From Betaproteobacteria bacterium LSUCC0117 (lineage in GTDB: Bacteria; Pseudomonadota; Gammaproteobacteria; Burkholderiales; Burkholderiaceae_C), in assembly GCA_030441535.1 (NCBI GenBank), contig JAUJFZ010000001.1, positions 338,001-402,000 on the forward strand: DNA of 64,000 nt, written 5' to 3'. Numbering within the stretch: position 1 is the stretch's first letter; every line of letters starts with the position of its first letter. A program made the translations under genes and the position numbers. This document shows, one piece after another, positions 17,319-26,738 of the stretch. Under the pieces are notes generated by a model, which was given only the letters and a program-made list of their open reading frames with translations, searched no databases and was not told where the DNA came from.

Positions 17319-19108
17319 GTGCCCGGTGCCCAACTGTCTTTGAGGCCCACGCTGCGATTAAAAACGGGTTGGCCGATTTGGTGGGACTCGCGGTCAGCAA
17401 CAAAGTAGCCGAGGCGTTCAAACTGGAAGTTGGTGCCCGGTACGGCTTGCGCAAGACTGGGCTCCAACATGGCCTCGACCACTTGCAAGCTGTCGGTGTT
17501 GAGTGCTGCGATGAAGTCTTTGCCGCCGCCGTCAGGCTGAGCCTCTTTAAACAGGCGGTCGTACAAACGCACCGGTGCCCGAAAACCATCACTGGCCCCG
17601 ACCCACGTAATCACCCCTTTCACCTTGACGCTTGACGCACCGGGGGTGCCGCTCTTGGTATCCGGGATCAAGCGGGTATTGACCTGTGTGATCTGCCCCT
17701 GCGCGTCGCGTTGTGCACCGACACAGGTGACCACGTAGCCGTATTTAAGGCGCACGTTGTTACCGGGGAACAAGCGGAAGTAACCCTTTGGAGGCGTCTC
17801 CTCGTAGTCCGCACGTTCGATGTACAGGTCGGCACCAAACTGAAAGTGCCGCTCGCCGCGCTCCGGGTGGTGGGGGTGAATGGGGGCGCTACAGGGCTCA
17901 AGGTGGCCGGCACCCATCACTTCATCCCAATTTTCAATGTGCAGTTTGATGGGGTCCAGTACCGCCATCGCGCGGGCCGCCTCGGCATCCAGCGTGTCAC
18001 GCAAGCAACCCTCTAGGGTGCTGTAGTCAATCCATGAATCTGACTTCGTCACCCCAATGCGTTCAGCGAAGAGTCGCATGGCCTCAGGCGTGTAGCCCCG
18101 GCGGCGCAAGCCCACGATGGTGGGCATGCGGGGGTCGTCCCACCCGTCGACGTGGTTTTCGTTGACCAGTTGCGCCAGCTTGCGCTTACTGGTCACGACG
18201 TAGGTGAGGTTGAGGCGTGCAAACTCGTATTGCTTGGGCGCAGGCGTGTTGATCAATCCACCCGCTGCGAGTTTGGACAATAACCAGTCGTAGAACGGGC
18301 GCTGATCCTCGAATTCCAAAGTGCAAATGCTGTGTGTGATGTTTTCAAGCGCATCTTCGATGGGGTGCGCAAAGGTGTACATCGGATAGATGCACCAGGT
18401 GTCACCCGTGTGGTGATGCGTCGCGTGGCGAATCCGGTAGATCGCCGGATCGCGCAGGTTGATGTTGGGGCTGGCCATGTCAATCTTGGCCCGAAGCACG
18501 GCGGCGCCGTCAGGCAGTTCGCCTGCGCGCATGGCCTGGAAGCGGCTGAGATTCTCCGCGACGGTGCGCGTCCGGTAAGGACTGTCTTTGCCCGGCGTAT
18601 TGAAATCGCCGCGGTTGACACGCATGTCCTCGGCTGACTGCTCGTCGACATAGGCCAAGCTCTCTTGAATGAGGTACTCGGCACAGCGGTACATGAAGTC
18701 AAAGTAGTCGCTGGCTTGGTAACGATGGGCCGTTCCGCTGTGTTGCCAATCGAAGCCCAGCCACTGCACCGTATCGATGATGGCGTCGACGTAACGCTGA
18801 TCTTCTTTTTCTGGATTGGTGTCGTCAAAACGCAAGTGGCAAACACCGCCGTAATCTTGCGCCAGACCAAAGTTCAAGCAAATGCTTTTGGCGTGTCCGA
18901 TGTGCAGGTATCCGTTGGGCTCAGGCGGAAAGCGGGTACGGATTTTGGCGGGATCTGGCGTGCCTTTTTGATGCGTGTCGAAATCAGCAGGCGAGCCGCT
19001 CCAGCGCCGTTGCGCGTAGGTGCCCTTGGCCAAATCGGCTTCAATGATTTGGCGCAAAAAATTACTGGGCTTATTGGTATCAGCGTCGGGTTTATCGGCT
19101 TGGGTCAC
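17315..19108 (-). CDS. glnS: Glutaminyl-tRNA synthetase
   Basis: Charges tRNA-Gln with glutamine. The class I signatures are RFPPEPNGYLHIGHAKS (HIGH at residues 69-72) and VTSKRKL in the KMSKS position. From the GTG at 19108 the protein has 597 residues and starts VTQADKPDADTNKPSNFLRQ. The frame stays open to 19405, but the upstream part is unlike GlnRS, so GTG is preferred. The presence of GlnRS implies direct Gln-tRNA-Gln synthesis. The stop overlaps rluA by 4 bases, and the gene diverges from uppP. Confidence 0.95.
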   Translation of the reverse strand: MTQADKPDADTNKPSNFLRQIIEADLAKGTYAQRRWSGSPADFDTHQKGTPDPAKIRTRFPPEPNGYLHIGHAKSICLNFGLAQDYGGVCHLRFDDTNPEKEDQRYVDAIIDTVQWLGFDWQHSGTAHRYQASDYFDFMYRCAEYLIQESLAYVDEQSAEDMRVNRGDFNTPGKDSPYRTRTVAENLSRFQAMRAGELPDGAAVLRAKIDMASPNINLRDPAIYRIRHATHHHTGDTWCIYPMYTFAHPIEDALENITHSICTLEFEDQRPFYDWLLSKLAAGGLINTPAPKQYEFARLNLTYVVTSKRKLAQLVNENHVDGWDDPRMPTIVGLRRRGYTPEAMRLFAERIGVTKSDSWIDYSTLEGCLRDTLDAEAARAMAVLDPIKLHIENWDEVMGAGHLEPCSAPIHPHHPERGERHFQFGADLYIERADYEETPPKGYFRLFPGNNVRLKYGYVVTCVGAQRDAQGQITQVNTRLIPDTKSGTPGASSVKVKGVITWVGASDGFRAPVRLYDRLFKEAQPDGGGKDFIAALNTDSLQVVEAMLEPSLAQAVPGTNFQFERLGYFVADRESHQIGQPVFNRSVGLKDSWAPGT

Positions 19109-19191
19109 GAGCGGCAATCGGTTGAGGTCAATCGGGGATGCGCAGCGATACGCGCACCACCTCGACATTGTATGAAAGCCAGCCCAGCTTT

Positions 19192-19219
19192 TTGAGGTCG
19201 CCGCTTTGTCTCGTAAAAT
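19192..19219 (+). promoter_or_regulatory. Candidate promoter for uppP
   Basis: TTGAGG (19192-19197) and TAAAAT (19214-19219) are 16 bases apart and lie about 66 bases upstream of the chosen uppP start. The match to the sigma-70 consensus is fair (4/6 and 5/6). Transcription would begin near 19226. Prediction only. Confidence 0.4.
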
Positions 19220-19285
19220 GATTTTTTGCGCTGGCCACCGTTTAGCCTGCGGTCGTACCTCTATATCGGGGGTAGAAAGTCTTTT

Positions 19286-20110
19286 GTGGATATCACCCTC
19301 TTCCTGCAAGCTGTTGTCATGGGACTCGTTGAAGGCCTCACCGAGTTCCTTCCGATCTCGTCGACAGGGCACCTGATCGTGACCGGTTCGCTGATTGGCT
19401 TTCACGATGAAAAAGCCAAGGTGTTTGACATTGCGATCCAGACGGGCGCGATTTTCGCCGTGATCTTGGTCTACTGGCAGCGTATCAACGATACCTTGAG
19501 GGGGCTGACCAGCGAGGTCCGTGCGCAGCGGTTCACGCGCAACGTTTTGATTGCATTTTTCCCTGCAGTGATTCTTGGACTAGCCTTCGGCAAAGCCATT
19601 AAAGAGCACCTGTTCAATGCCAACGTGGTGGCGATCGCCTTGATCGTCGGTGGTGCCATTATTTGGTGGGCCGAGCGACGTCAGAAAACGGCGGTGCGCG
19701 TCGAAACAGTCGACGAAATGACGCCTGTAGACGCCCTCAAGGTGGGCTTGGTGCAGTGTCTGGCGATGATTCCGGGTACCAGCCGCAGTGGCGCCACCAT
19801 CATCGGTGGCATGCTGTTTGGTTTAAGTCGCCAGGCCGCCACTGACTTTTCCTTCTATTTGGCGATTCCCACCCTGATCGGTGCGGGGGTTTACAGCCTT
19901 TACAAGGAGCGAGCGCTACTGGCTTGGTCTGACGTGCCCCTGTTCACAGTTGGGACGGTGGTCGCCTTCTTCAGTGCCTTGTGGTGTATCCGCTGGTTGC
20001 TGCGGTACATCTCCAGCCACAGCTTCATGCCCTTCGCTTGGTACCGTGTCGCGTTCGGCTTCTTCATCTTATTGAGCTCGACTACTGGCTTGATCGACTG
20101 GGCGACCTGA
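19286..20110 (+). CDS. uppP: Undecaprenyl-diphosphatase (UppP/BacA)
   Basis: An inner-membrane enzyme that removes a phosphate from undecaprenyl diphosphate, recycling the lipid carrier for peptidoglycan and other polymers; it is also linked to bacitracin resistance. GLVEGLTEFLPISSTGHLI near the N-terminus holds the (E/Q)xxxE motif, and GTSRSGATI is the second active-site motif. The protein has 274 residues and about eight spans, the family norm. I chose GTG 19286 (VDITLFLQ) because UppP proteins start just before this block; the frame runs further upstream without resemblance. An MFS gene follows after 2 bases. Confidence 0.95.
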   Translation: MDITLFLQAVVMGLVEGLTEFLPISSTGHLIVTGSLIGFHDEKAKVFDIAIQTGAIFAVILVYWQRINDTLRGLTSEVRAQRFTRNVLIAFFPAVILGLAFGKAIKEHLFNANVVAIALIVGGAIIWWAERRQKTAVRVETVDEMTPVDALKVGLVQCLAMIPGTSRSGATIIGGMLFGLSRQAATDFSFYLAIPTLIGAGVYSLYKERALLAWSDVPLFTVGTVVAFFSALWCIRWLLRYISSHSFMPFAWYRVAFGFFILLSSTTGLIDWAT

Positions 20111-20112
20111 TC

Positions 20113-21423
20113 ATGACCACTGACGTCTCTGGCGAATCAGGCCTTCGTGGGCATTTACTCGCTATCTTGAGCGGTGTCGCCATGCTGGTGGTGGGTGTCA
20201 GTTTGCTGTTCTCTGTCATCGGTCTGCGTGCGGGCATGGCAGATTTCTCTACCGTAGTCACCGGTTTGATTTCCTCGGCCTATTTCGCAGGCTATGTGCT
20301 GGGTGTATTCGTGTGCCCCGTGCTGGTCTCGCGGGTGGGGCATGTCCGGGCCTTCGCTGCAATGGCAAGCCTCGCCTCAACCATGCCGATCCTGCACGCG
20401 CTGTGGATTGACCCGTGGTTTTGGGGATTCTTGCGACTCATCGCAGGCACCTGTTTGGTCGGCTTGTATATCGTGATTGAAAGCTGGCTCAACACCCTGG
20501 CACCCAAACAAAAACGCGGACAAATTTTCTCGATTTATTTGGTTGTTACCTTCATGGCATTGGCTGTGGGACAGTGGCTAATTTTGGTGGGTGACGCCGT
20601 TGGATTCGTCCCCTTTGCAATGGTGTCGGTGCTGCTTTCATTCGCGCTGTTGCCCATCACCATGGCTCGGGTGCAGCAGCCCGATACGGTTGAAGCCCCT
20701 CGTTTGATTTTGGTCAGGTTGTGGCACACCTCGCCATTAGGGGTGACAGGGGCCGTGGTTTCTGGCTTGATTAGCGGTGCGTTCTTTGGCCTCGGCGCGG
20801 TCTTTGCCGATCGGATTGGGTTTGACGCCACGTGGGTTGCCGCCTTCATGGCCTGTACGATTTTGGGTGGCGCGGTGTTCCAGTGGCCCGTTGGTCGATT
20901 GTCAGATCGACTCGATCGCCGCTTGGTGCTGCTGGGATGTTGCTTACTCAGTGCCGGCTTGGCCGTCATTGGTTACGTTTTGGTCTGGATTTACCCCACT
21001 TGGCTGGTGGCGTTGGGGGCATTATTGGGTGGCATGCTGTTCACCATTTATGGTCTCAGCATTGCGCACGCCAATGACCAAATTCATGTCAGCCGCACGC
21101 TGGAGGTCACCGGTGGTCTGCTCCTGGTGCATGGCATGGGGGCGGCAGTGGGGCCCACGATTGCAGGCGTCGTGATGGATCTTTTGGGTCCGGGTTCTTT
21201 GATGCTGTATTTCGGCATCGTGTGTGCCGGGCTTGCGGGATACACCGTGCACCGGATGCGCGTTGCACCGCCCGTACCACCAGAGGAAAAAGTCGACTTC
21301 GTGCCCATGGGCAGTGGCACGCAAACGACCGTTCAGCTCGACCCGCGAACGCCTGATCCCTCTGATCCCGCAGACGCCGCTGCGTTCGAGCGCCCGGCAT
21401 CGCCTGAACCAGCAGCCAGTTAG
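20113..21423 (+). CDS. MFS transporter, YcaD-like
   Basis: A 436-residue protein with about twelve hydrophobic spans. The segment ISSAYFAGYVLGVFVCPVL and VIESWLNT resemble the YcaD-type subgroup of the major facilitator superfamily. The C-terminal 40 residues are hydrophilic and Pro/Asp-rich. The substrate is unknown. It starts 2 bases after the uppP stop, so the pair is likely one operon, and its stop overlaps the convergent hydrolase gene. The longer open frame upstream overlaps uppP and is not used. Confidence 0.85.
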   Translation: MTTDVSGESGLRGHLLAILSGVAMLVVGVSLLFSVIGLRAGMADFSTVVTGLISSAYFAGYVLGVFVCPVLVSRVGHVRAFAAMASLASTMPILHALWIDPWFWGFLRLIAGTCLVGLYIVIESWLNTLAPKQKRGQIFSIYLVVTFMALAVGQWLILVGDAVGFVPFAMVSVLLSFALLPITMARVQQPDTVEAPRLILVRLWHTSPLGVTGAVVSGLISGAFFGLGAVFADRIGFDATWVAAFMACTILGGAVFQWPVGRLSDRLDRRLVLLGCCLLSAGLAVIGYVLVWIYPTWLVALGALLGGMLFTIYGLSIAHANDQIHVSRTLEVTGGLLLVHGMGAAVGPTIAGVVMDLLGPGSLMLYFGIVCAGLAGYTVHRMRVAPPVPPEEKVDFVPMGSGTQTTVQLDPRTPDPSDPADAAAFERPASPEPAAS

Positions 21424-22286
21424 ATAGCCGCCATCGCCTCTAGCGCATTGAGTGCCAATTGCGCGGCTTCCTTCGGCTTCTCAAAAACAAACAGGTGTCC
21501 GCCCTCAATGGTTTGCCACCGCGGTGACATGGCACTGCCAACAATCCGTTGTGCAAAGTGGGCACCCACTTGACGCATTTCGACGGAGTGGGTCCCCGCG
21601 ATGAAGGACACAGGACACGACAGCGGGTGCTTGCGCAGCAAGCGGTCAACGTTGTGCGGCAAGGTGTTATAGATCTGAGTTTCGACATCGCGGTCAAAGC
21701 GAAGCTGGCAATGGGTTTGACCGTTTGTATCGCTCACAACTTCCGTGCCGTGGGTCACATAATCATTCAAACAAGCTGGGTCCCATCTCGAGAAAACCTT
21801 TTTAGTTGACCACTGTGCAAGCGCCTCCGCTTGGCTGGGCCATTGGTTACGACGTTGGCTACTGATACGTCCTGGCGACACGGATTTAATGAGCTGCGTG
21901 TGTTTGCTTGCTGCGATCAATTTAGAGCGCCAACCGGTCAACAGTGGGGAGTCGAGCAACAGCACCCCCGCAATTTTCTGCCCACCCAGCTCGGGGTGTT
22001 TGGCTGCACACATCACGCTCAGAACGCCACCGAGCGAGTGACCAACCAACCATGCCGGTGACTGGGCTTTGGCCATTTCTGCGGCTGCAAAATCTGCGAG
22101 CTCTTGCACCAAATGTGGCCAATTGCTTGTCACTGGGTAGGCTGGGTTGTGCCCGAACCGATCAACCGCCTTGACGCTATACCCGCGCGCGCGCAAGGAC
22201 TTGAACAGTTGGCTGTAGGTTCCCCCCGGAAAACTGTTGCCGTGAGAAAAGATAACCAAGGGAACCGCAGGATGGTGAGCGCTCAT
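21420..22286 (-). CDS. Alpha/beta-fold hydrolase
   Basis: A 288-residue protein. The N-terminal VIFSHGNSFPGGTYSQLF forms the oxyanion region, and GHSLGG holds the nucleophilic Ser in the usual elbow. A His in EGGHLFVFEKP near the C-terminus fits the catalytic triad. No signal peptide is seen. The substrate cannot be told; lipase, esterase and acyl-thioesterase-like activities are all possible. It lies 18 bases downstream of mutS and probably shares its transcript. Confidence 0.85.
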   Translation of the reverse strand: MSAHHPAVPLVIFSHGNSFPGGTYSQLFKSLRARGYSVKAVDRFGHNPAYPVTSNWPHLVQELADFAAAEMAKAQSPAWLVGHSLGGVLSVMCAAKHPELGGQKIAGVLLLDSPLLTGWRSKLIAASKHTQLIKSVSPGRISSQRRNQWPSQAEALAQWSTKKVFSRWDPACLNDYVTHGTEVVSDTNGQTHCQLRFDRDVETQIYNTLPHNVDRLLRKHPLSCPVSFIAGTHSVEMRQVGAHFAQRIVGSAMSPRWQTIEGGHLFVFEKPKEAAQLALNALEAMAAI

Positions 22287-22304
22287 TTATTAGATCGAGG
22301 GAAT

Positions 22305-24992
22305 TTAGTTGACGCTGTTGCGAACCTGTAATTGCTTCATTCGGTAAACCAGGTCGAGCGCTTCACGAGGAGACAAGGCGTCGGCATCGATTTGTTGCAA
22401 TAAGGCTTCTAAGGGGCTGGGTTCGGCGTCCGGGAGAGCCTGCGGCGCGGCAAACAAGTCAACCTGTGATTGCGCATCGGCGTCTTTGCTCTCCAGCGCG
22501 TGCAGGGTTTGTTTGGCTTGCTGTACGACTGTCGACGGGACACCTGCCAGGCGCGCGACTTGCACACCAAAACTGCGACTGGCTGGCCCCGCCTCAATCT
22601 GATGTAAGAACGCAATCCCAGATTTACCCGATTCGACCGCCGATACATGTACGTTTTGCGCTGCGTGGTGGTCGGCCGGGAATTGCGTTAATTCAAAGTA
22701 GTGGGTCGCAAATAAGGTGAGCGCCTTGCGTTTATCGTGCAAGTTGGTGGCGATCGCAGCAGCCAGCGCCAAACCATCGTAGGTTGATGTACCGCGTCCA
22801 ATCTCATCCATCAAGACCAGCGATTGTTCGGTCGCCGCGTGCAGTATTTGTGCGGCCTCAGTCATCTCCAGCATAAAAGTGGACTGGGCGTTGGCCAAGT
22901 CGTCAGCTGCGCCAATGCGGGTATGAATGGCATCAATTGGGCCGATCCGACACGCATTGGCAGGCACGTAGCTGCCCATACTGGCGAGCAAGACAATAAC
23001 GGCCACCTGTCGCATGTAGGTTGATTTACCGCCCATGTTGGGTCCGGTAATGATCTGCATCCGTCGCTTGCTGTGCAGATGGGTGTCATTGGGTATAAAA
23101 GTGGCTGATCGCCCGGCGCTCGCCGTAGCCGTCGCACTTTGCAACCTGGCTTCAACAACCGGGTGACGACCAGCCGAGATATCGATACCCGGCTCTGCCG
23201 CAAAAGTTGGCGCGACCCAATTAAGGGTGTGAGCGCGCTCAGCGAGCGCAGCTAACGCGTCGAGTGCGGCAAACGCACGGGACATTTTTTGCAATGCAAC
23301 CAGCCAGGTGTTGAGTTGCGACAACACCCCGTCGTATAGCCATTTTTCACGCGCCAGTGCGCGCTCTTGTGCACTCAGGGCTTTGTCCTCAAAGGCTTTG
23401 AGTTCGGTCGTGGTGAAGCGCTCGGCGTTCTTCAGCGTCTGACGGCGGCGGTAATCTTCCGGTACGCGGTCCAGTTGACCTTGGGTGACTTCAATGAAAA
23501 AGCCGTGTACCCGGTTGTACTGCACCTTCAGGTTAGCGATACCCGTGCGTTCCCGCTCTCGGGCTTCTAGCGCCAACAAAAAGTCATCGCAGTTGGTGGC
23601 GATGTGCCGCAGCTCATCAAGCTCGGCGTCCCAACCATCGGCAATCACGCCGCCATCGCGCACCATCGCATTGGGCTCTGGGTGGATGCTTCGCTGCAAC
23701 AAGTCGCGTACCTCGGGCGGCACTTGGAGGTCATGCGTGAGGCCCTCAAGTAGCGCCGTGGGGGCGCGTACGTTTTGCAGCGCCAGGGACAACTCCGTCG
23801 CTTTTTCGAGGGTACGGGCCATCGCGACGAGCTCGCGCGGTTTGGCTTGAGCCAGTGCGATTCGGGCCGTGATGCGTTGCGCATCCGACGCGCCTTTCAT
23901 GGCGTTACGCAAGGTCTGGAAATAGGCTGCCTCTGATGCATTGGTCATGATGCCAATGGTGTCGATTCGAGCCTGCGCGTCTGCGCGATCGCGTTTGGGG
24001 GCGAGCAACCATTCCCATAGCTGGCGGCTTCCCATGCCGGTTTGACAGGTATCCAACAAGCTGAACAGTGTGGGCTCTGTGTCCCCGCGCAAGGTGTGCG
24101 TGAGTTCGAGGTTTCGGCGCGTGGTGAGCGGCAAATTGATGAGCTCGTTGTCGGCGGCCACTTGCAGTTCGCGCACGTGGACCAGATCTCGCCCCTGTGT
24201 TTGGCGTGCATATTCCAATAAAGCGCCGGCCGCCGCGTGGGCGTGCGTCAGGTCTTGCGCGTGCCAAGCGTTGAGGTTGATGCTTTGCAGCTGGTCTTGC
24301 AGCTTGCGCGCACCCAGTGCCCCATCAAAGTGGGCGCTGGGGCGTAGGGTTAAAACGACTCGACCACCCGTCATCCCTGCCGCGCTTGCGGCTTCGGTGA
24401 GCAATGACTCAAAGGCAGGCGTGACGTCCGGGCTGTGAATGATCTCTTGGGGTGCGACGCGGTTGATCCACTGTCCGACGGCATCCGGGGTGCACTCGGC
24501 CAAAACCACAATACCCTGCGTCATCGCGAGCCAGGCCAAGCCGACCTGGTTGCGAGGACCTTGGTGAATAGCCAATACCCGCGCCTCGGCTTTATCACCC
24601 AACAGCTCGGACTCGGTCAGCGTACCGGGCGTTACGATGCGCACGACGCCGCGCTGCACCGGACCTTTGCCGGTGACCTCGCCCAGCTGTTCGCAAATGG
24701 CGACGGACTCCCCCAGTTTGACCAGCTTGGCCAGGTAAATGTCGACGGCATGGAATGGCACGCCCGCCATCGGGATTGGTTTCCCTGCCGATTGACCACG
24801 TGCCGTTAAGGTCACGCCCATCAGTTCGGCAGCACGCTCGGCATCCTCGTAAAACAGCTCGTAAAAGTCCCCCATCCGATAAAACACAAGCGTGCTCGGA
24901 TACGCCGCTTTGATGCTGAGGTACTGGGCCATCATCGGCGTGTGACCAGCGGCGATCAAGTCGTCAAGAGGGGGGGCGTTTTCAGGTTTCAA
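22305..24992 (-). CDS. mutS: DNA mismatch repair protein MutS
   Basis: An 895-residue protein, near the family length. The N-terminal domain has the mismatch-probing Phe-x-Glu in MGDFYELFYEDA. The ATPase domain carries Walker A GPNMGGKSTYMRQ and Walker B LVLMDEIGRGTSTYDG, followed by the ATHYFELT motif. It recognises base mismatches and small loops and recruits MutL. The C-terminus has the helix-turn-helix region near SPREALDLVYRMKQL. It diverges from maiA; the alpha/beta hydrolase gene follows. Confidence 0.98.
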   Translation of the reverse strand: MKPENAPPLDDLIAAGHTPMMAQYLSIKAAYPSTLVFYRMGDFYELFYEDAERAAELMGVTLTARGQSAGKPIPMAGVPFHAVDIYLAKLVKLGESVAICEQLGEVTGKGPVQRGVVRIVTPGTLTESELLGDKAEARVLAIHQGPRNQVGLAWLAMTQGIVVLAECTPDAVGQWINRVAPQEIIHSPDVTPAFESLLTEAASAAGMTGGRVVLTLRPSAHFDGALGARKLQDQLQSINLNAWHAQDLTHAHAAAGALLEYARQTQGRDLVHVRELQVAADNELINLPLTTRRNLELTHTLRGDTEPTLFSLLDTCQTGMGSRQLWEWLLAPKRDRADAQARIDTIGIMTNASEAAYFQTLRNAMKGASDAQRITARIALAQAKPRELVAMARTLEKATELSLALQNVRAPTALLEGLTHDLQVPPEVRDLLQRSIHPEPNAMVRDGGVIADGWDAELDELRHIATNCDDFLLALEARERERTGIANLKVQYNRVHGFFIEVTQGQLDRVPEDYRRRQTLKNAERFTTTELKAFEDKALSAQERALAREKWLYDGVLSQLNTWLVALQKMSRAFAALDALAALAERAHTLNWVAPTFAAEPGIDISAGRHPVVEARLQSATATASAGRSATFIPNDTHLHSKRRMQIITGPNMGGKSTYMRQVAVIVLLASMGSYVPANACRIGPIDAIHTRIGAADDLANAQSTFMLEMTEAAQILHAATEQSLVLMDEIGRGTSTYDGLALAAAIATNLHDKRKALTLFATHYFELTQFPADHHAAQNVHVSAVESGKSGIAFLHQIEAGPASRSFGVQVARLAGVPSTVVQQAKQTLHALESKDADAQSQVDLFAAPQALPDAEPSPLEALLQQIDADALSPREALDLVYRMKQLQVRNSVN

Positions 24993-25087
24993 GGGTCGGT
25001 CAAAGCGGTGTCAGGACGGCAAGCGCTCTATTATCAGGCACGACAACGGGTTGCCATCTCGTATGATGCACCGCAGGAGGATTCCCC

Positions 25088-25729
25088 ATGTTGGCTTTGC
25101 ACTCATTTTTCCGAAGCGGTACATCGCATCGTGTGCGCATTGCGCTTAATCTGAAGGGCATCTCAGCTGAATACCATCCCGTCGATTTGCGCACAGACGC
25201 GCATTTAGCGGCGGCTTTTAAGGCCATCAATCCGCAAGCGTTGGTGCCCGTTTTGACGGTTGGATCAGAACATTTGATCCAATCACCTGCGATTTTGGAG
25301 TGGTTAGACGAGACCTATCCCGAGCCCCCATTGCTCCCCAAAGACTCTTTCGCGCGTGCGCGCGTGCGTGCGCTGGCAGCGATGGTGGGTTGCGACGTAC
25401 ACCCCCTCAATAACCGACGTATCTTGATGTACCTGCGTTCGCAGTTCGGCGCGGATGAGGCTGCTGTAAACACCTGGTGCGCGACGTGGATTGGCACCGC
25501 ATTTGACGCCTTGGAAGTGATGTTGGCCGCAGATAAAACACGTGGCGATTTTTGCCACGGCGGTCAGCCCTCTATGGCTGACGTCTACTTGGTTCCGCAA
25601 ATCGAGAGCGCGCGCCGCTTCGGCGTCGACCTCGCCGCTTGGCCCCATATCATGGCCATTGATGTAGCTTGCCAAGCGATACCGGCGTTTGCCAATGCCG
25701 CACCCAGTCGACAACCTGACGCGGCGTAG
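25088..25729 (+). CDS. maiA: Maleylacetoacetate isomerase (zeta-class glutathione S-transferase)
   Basis: A 213-residue protein with an N-terminal thioredoxin-like domain (FFRSGTSHRVRIALNLKG, matching the zeta-class S-x-x-S/C-x-R-V-R-I-A-L pattern) and glutathione-contact residues in QSPAILEWLDE. It would isomerise maleylacetoacetate, or maleylpyruvate, using glutathione in tyrosine or gentisate breakdown. No hmgA or fahA is nearby, so the pathway is inferred. A strong AGGAGG lies 7 bases before ATG 25088. Confidence 0.88.
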   Translation: MLALHSFFRSGTSHRVRIALNLKGISAEYHPVDLRTDAHLAAAFKAINPQALVPVLTVGSEHLIQSPAILEWLDETYPEPPLLPKDSFARARVRALAAMVGCDVHPLNNRRILMYLRSQFGADEAAVNTWCATWIGTAFDALEVMLAADKTRGDFCHGGQPSMADVYLVPQIESARRFGVDLAAWPHIMAIDVACQAIPAFANAAPSRQPDAA

Positions 25730-25752
25730 CGGCTGGGATCGGCGTTTGCGGT

Positions 25753-26625
25753 TTAGGCGCTGGCGTCTTTGATTTGCTTGGCCATGGCGATGGCGTCGGC
25801 CTTTGCTTCTGCTGAAGCAAATTTCGAATATTTACCCAGTACGTTGACCAACTGGCCATAAATGCGCGGGTTACCAGCCAAGCACTCGCTTTGGTCCATG
25901 AAGTCGGCCTCACCCGTGAAGTTGCCAATCAGGCCACCGGCCTCGGTCACCAGCAGCGAGCCTGCTGCCACGTCCCACGGCGACAGTCCTTTTTCGAAGA
26001 ATCCATCACAAAAGCCAGCAGCAACGTAGGCCAGGTCGAGGGCGGCTGCGCCGGGGCGACGCACACCCGCACAGCGCGCGGTCACTTCACCCAGCATGGC
26101 TAGATAGGGCAGCAGTTCGTCACCGGGGCGGAAAGGGAAACCCGTTGAGATGAGGGCGTCCCGCATCATGGTGCGTTTGCTGACACGGATGCGTCGCTCG
26201 TTCATGAACGCACCGCGGCCTTTGGTGGCGTAAAACAGATCGTTGCGGTTGGGGTCGTAGACGACGGCTTGCTCAACTTTGCCGCGAACCGCTAGCGCGA
26301 TGCTGACGCAGTAAGTTGGGAAGCCGTGAATGAAGTTGGTTGTGCCATCCAGTGGATCGATGATCCACACAAAATCCTTGTCTCGTCCGCGGCCGCTCTG
26401 CACGCCGGACTCTTCGGCGTGGATGCCGTGGTCAGGGTAGGCGGTGAGCAGCGTCTCGATGATTGATTCTTCGGCTGCTTGATCGATTTCGGTTACGAAG
26501 TCGTTGGTCTGCTTGGTCGACACGCGAACAGACTCAACGTCAAGTGCGGCTCGGTTGATGATCGCGCCGGCTGCACGAGCGGCCTTGATGGCCACGTTCA
26601 ACATGGGGTGGATATTGGATGACAT
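25753..26625 (-). CDS. suhB: Inositol-1-monophosphatase family protein SuhB
   Basis: A 290-residue member of the inositol monophosphatase family. Metal ligands are seen in HAEESGV and WIIDPLDGTTNFIHG, and the later WDVAAGSLLVTEAGG motif completes the site. In proteobacteria SuhB also acts with the Nus factors in rRNA antitermination. Its place back to back with trmJ and cysE is a conserved arrangement. The start MSSNIHPMLN at 26625 fits the family; an open extension to 26664 does not. The C-terminal tail (ASAEAKADAIAMAKQIKDAS) is longer than in E. coli. Confidence 0.93.
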   Translation of the reverse strand: MSSNIHPMLNVAIKAARAAGAIINRAALDVESVRVSTKQTNDFVTEIDQAAEESIIETLLTAYPDHGIHAEESGVQSGRGRDKDFVWIIDPLDGTTNFIHGFPTYCVSIALAVRGKVEQAVVYDPNRNDLFYATKGRGAFMNERRIRVSKRTMMRDALISTGFPFRPGDELLPYLAMLGEVTARCAGVRRPGAAALDLAYVAAGFCDGFFEKGLSPWDVAAGSLLVTEAGGLIGNFTGEADFMDQSECLAGNPRIYGQLVNVLGKYSKFASAEAKADAIAMAKQIKDASA

Positions 26626-26738
26626 AACGGTGTGTAAGAGCTTTCGGGGCGTGCGATGACGCAAACCGGTATTTTAGGCGATCCCCCTATGGGCAATGGC
26701 ATACTCCCCAAAATTGTTGCTTTTTTGAATGCCTCGTC

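Noticed and set aside
18253..18870. A 205-codon frame within glnS on the same strand but another frame
   Set aside because: Arg/Ser-rich out-of-frame translation of a conserved gene, with no sign of a frameshift.
19109..19405. A 99-codon N-terminal extension of glnS
   Set aside because: It crosses the uppP promoter region and start and is unlike GlnRS; the GTG at 19108 gives the expected length.
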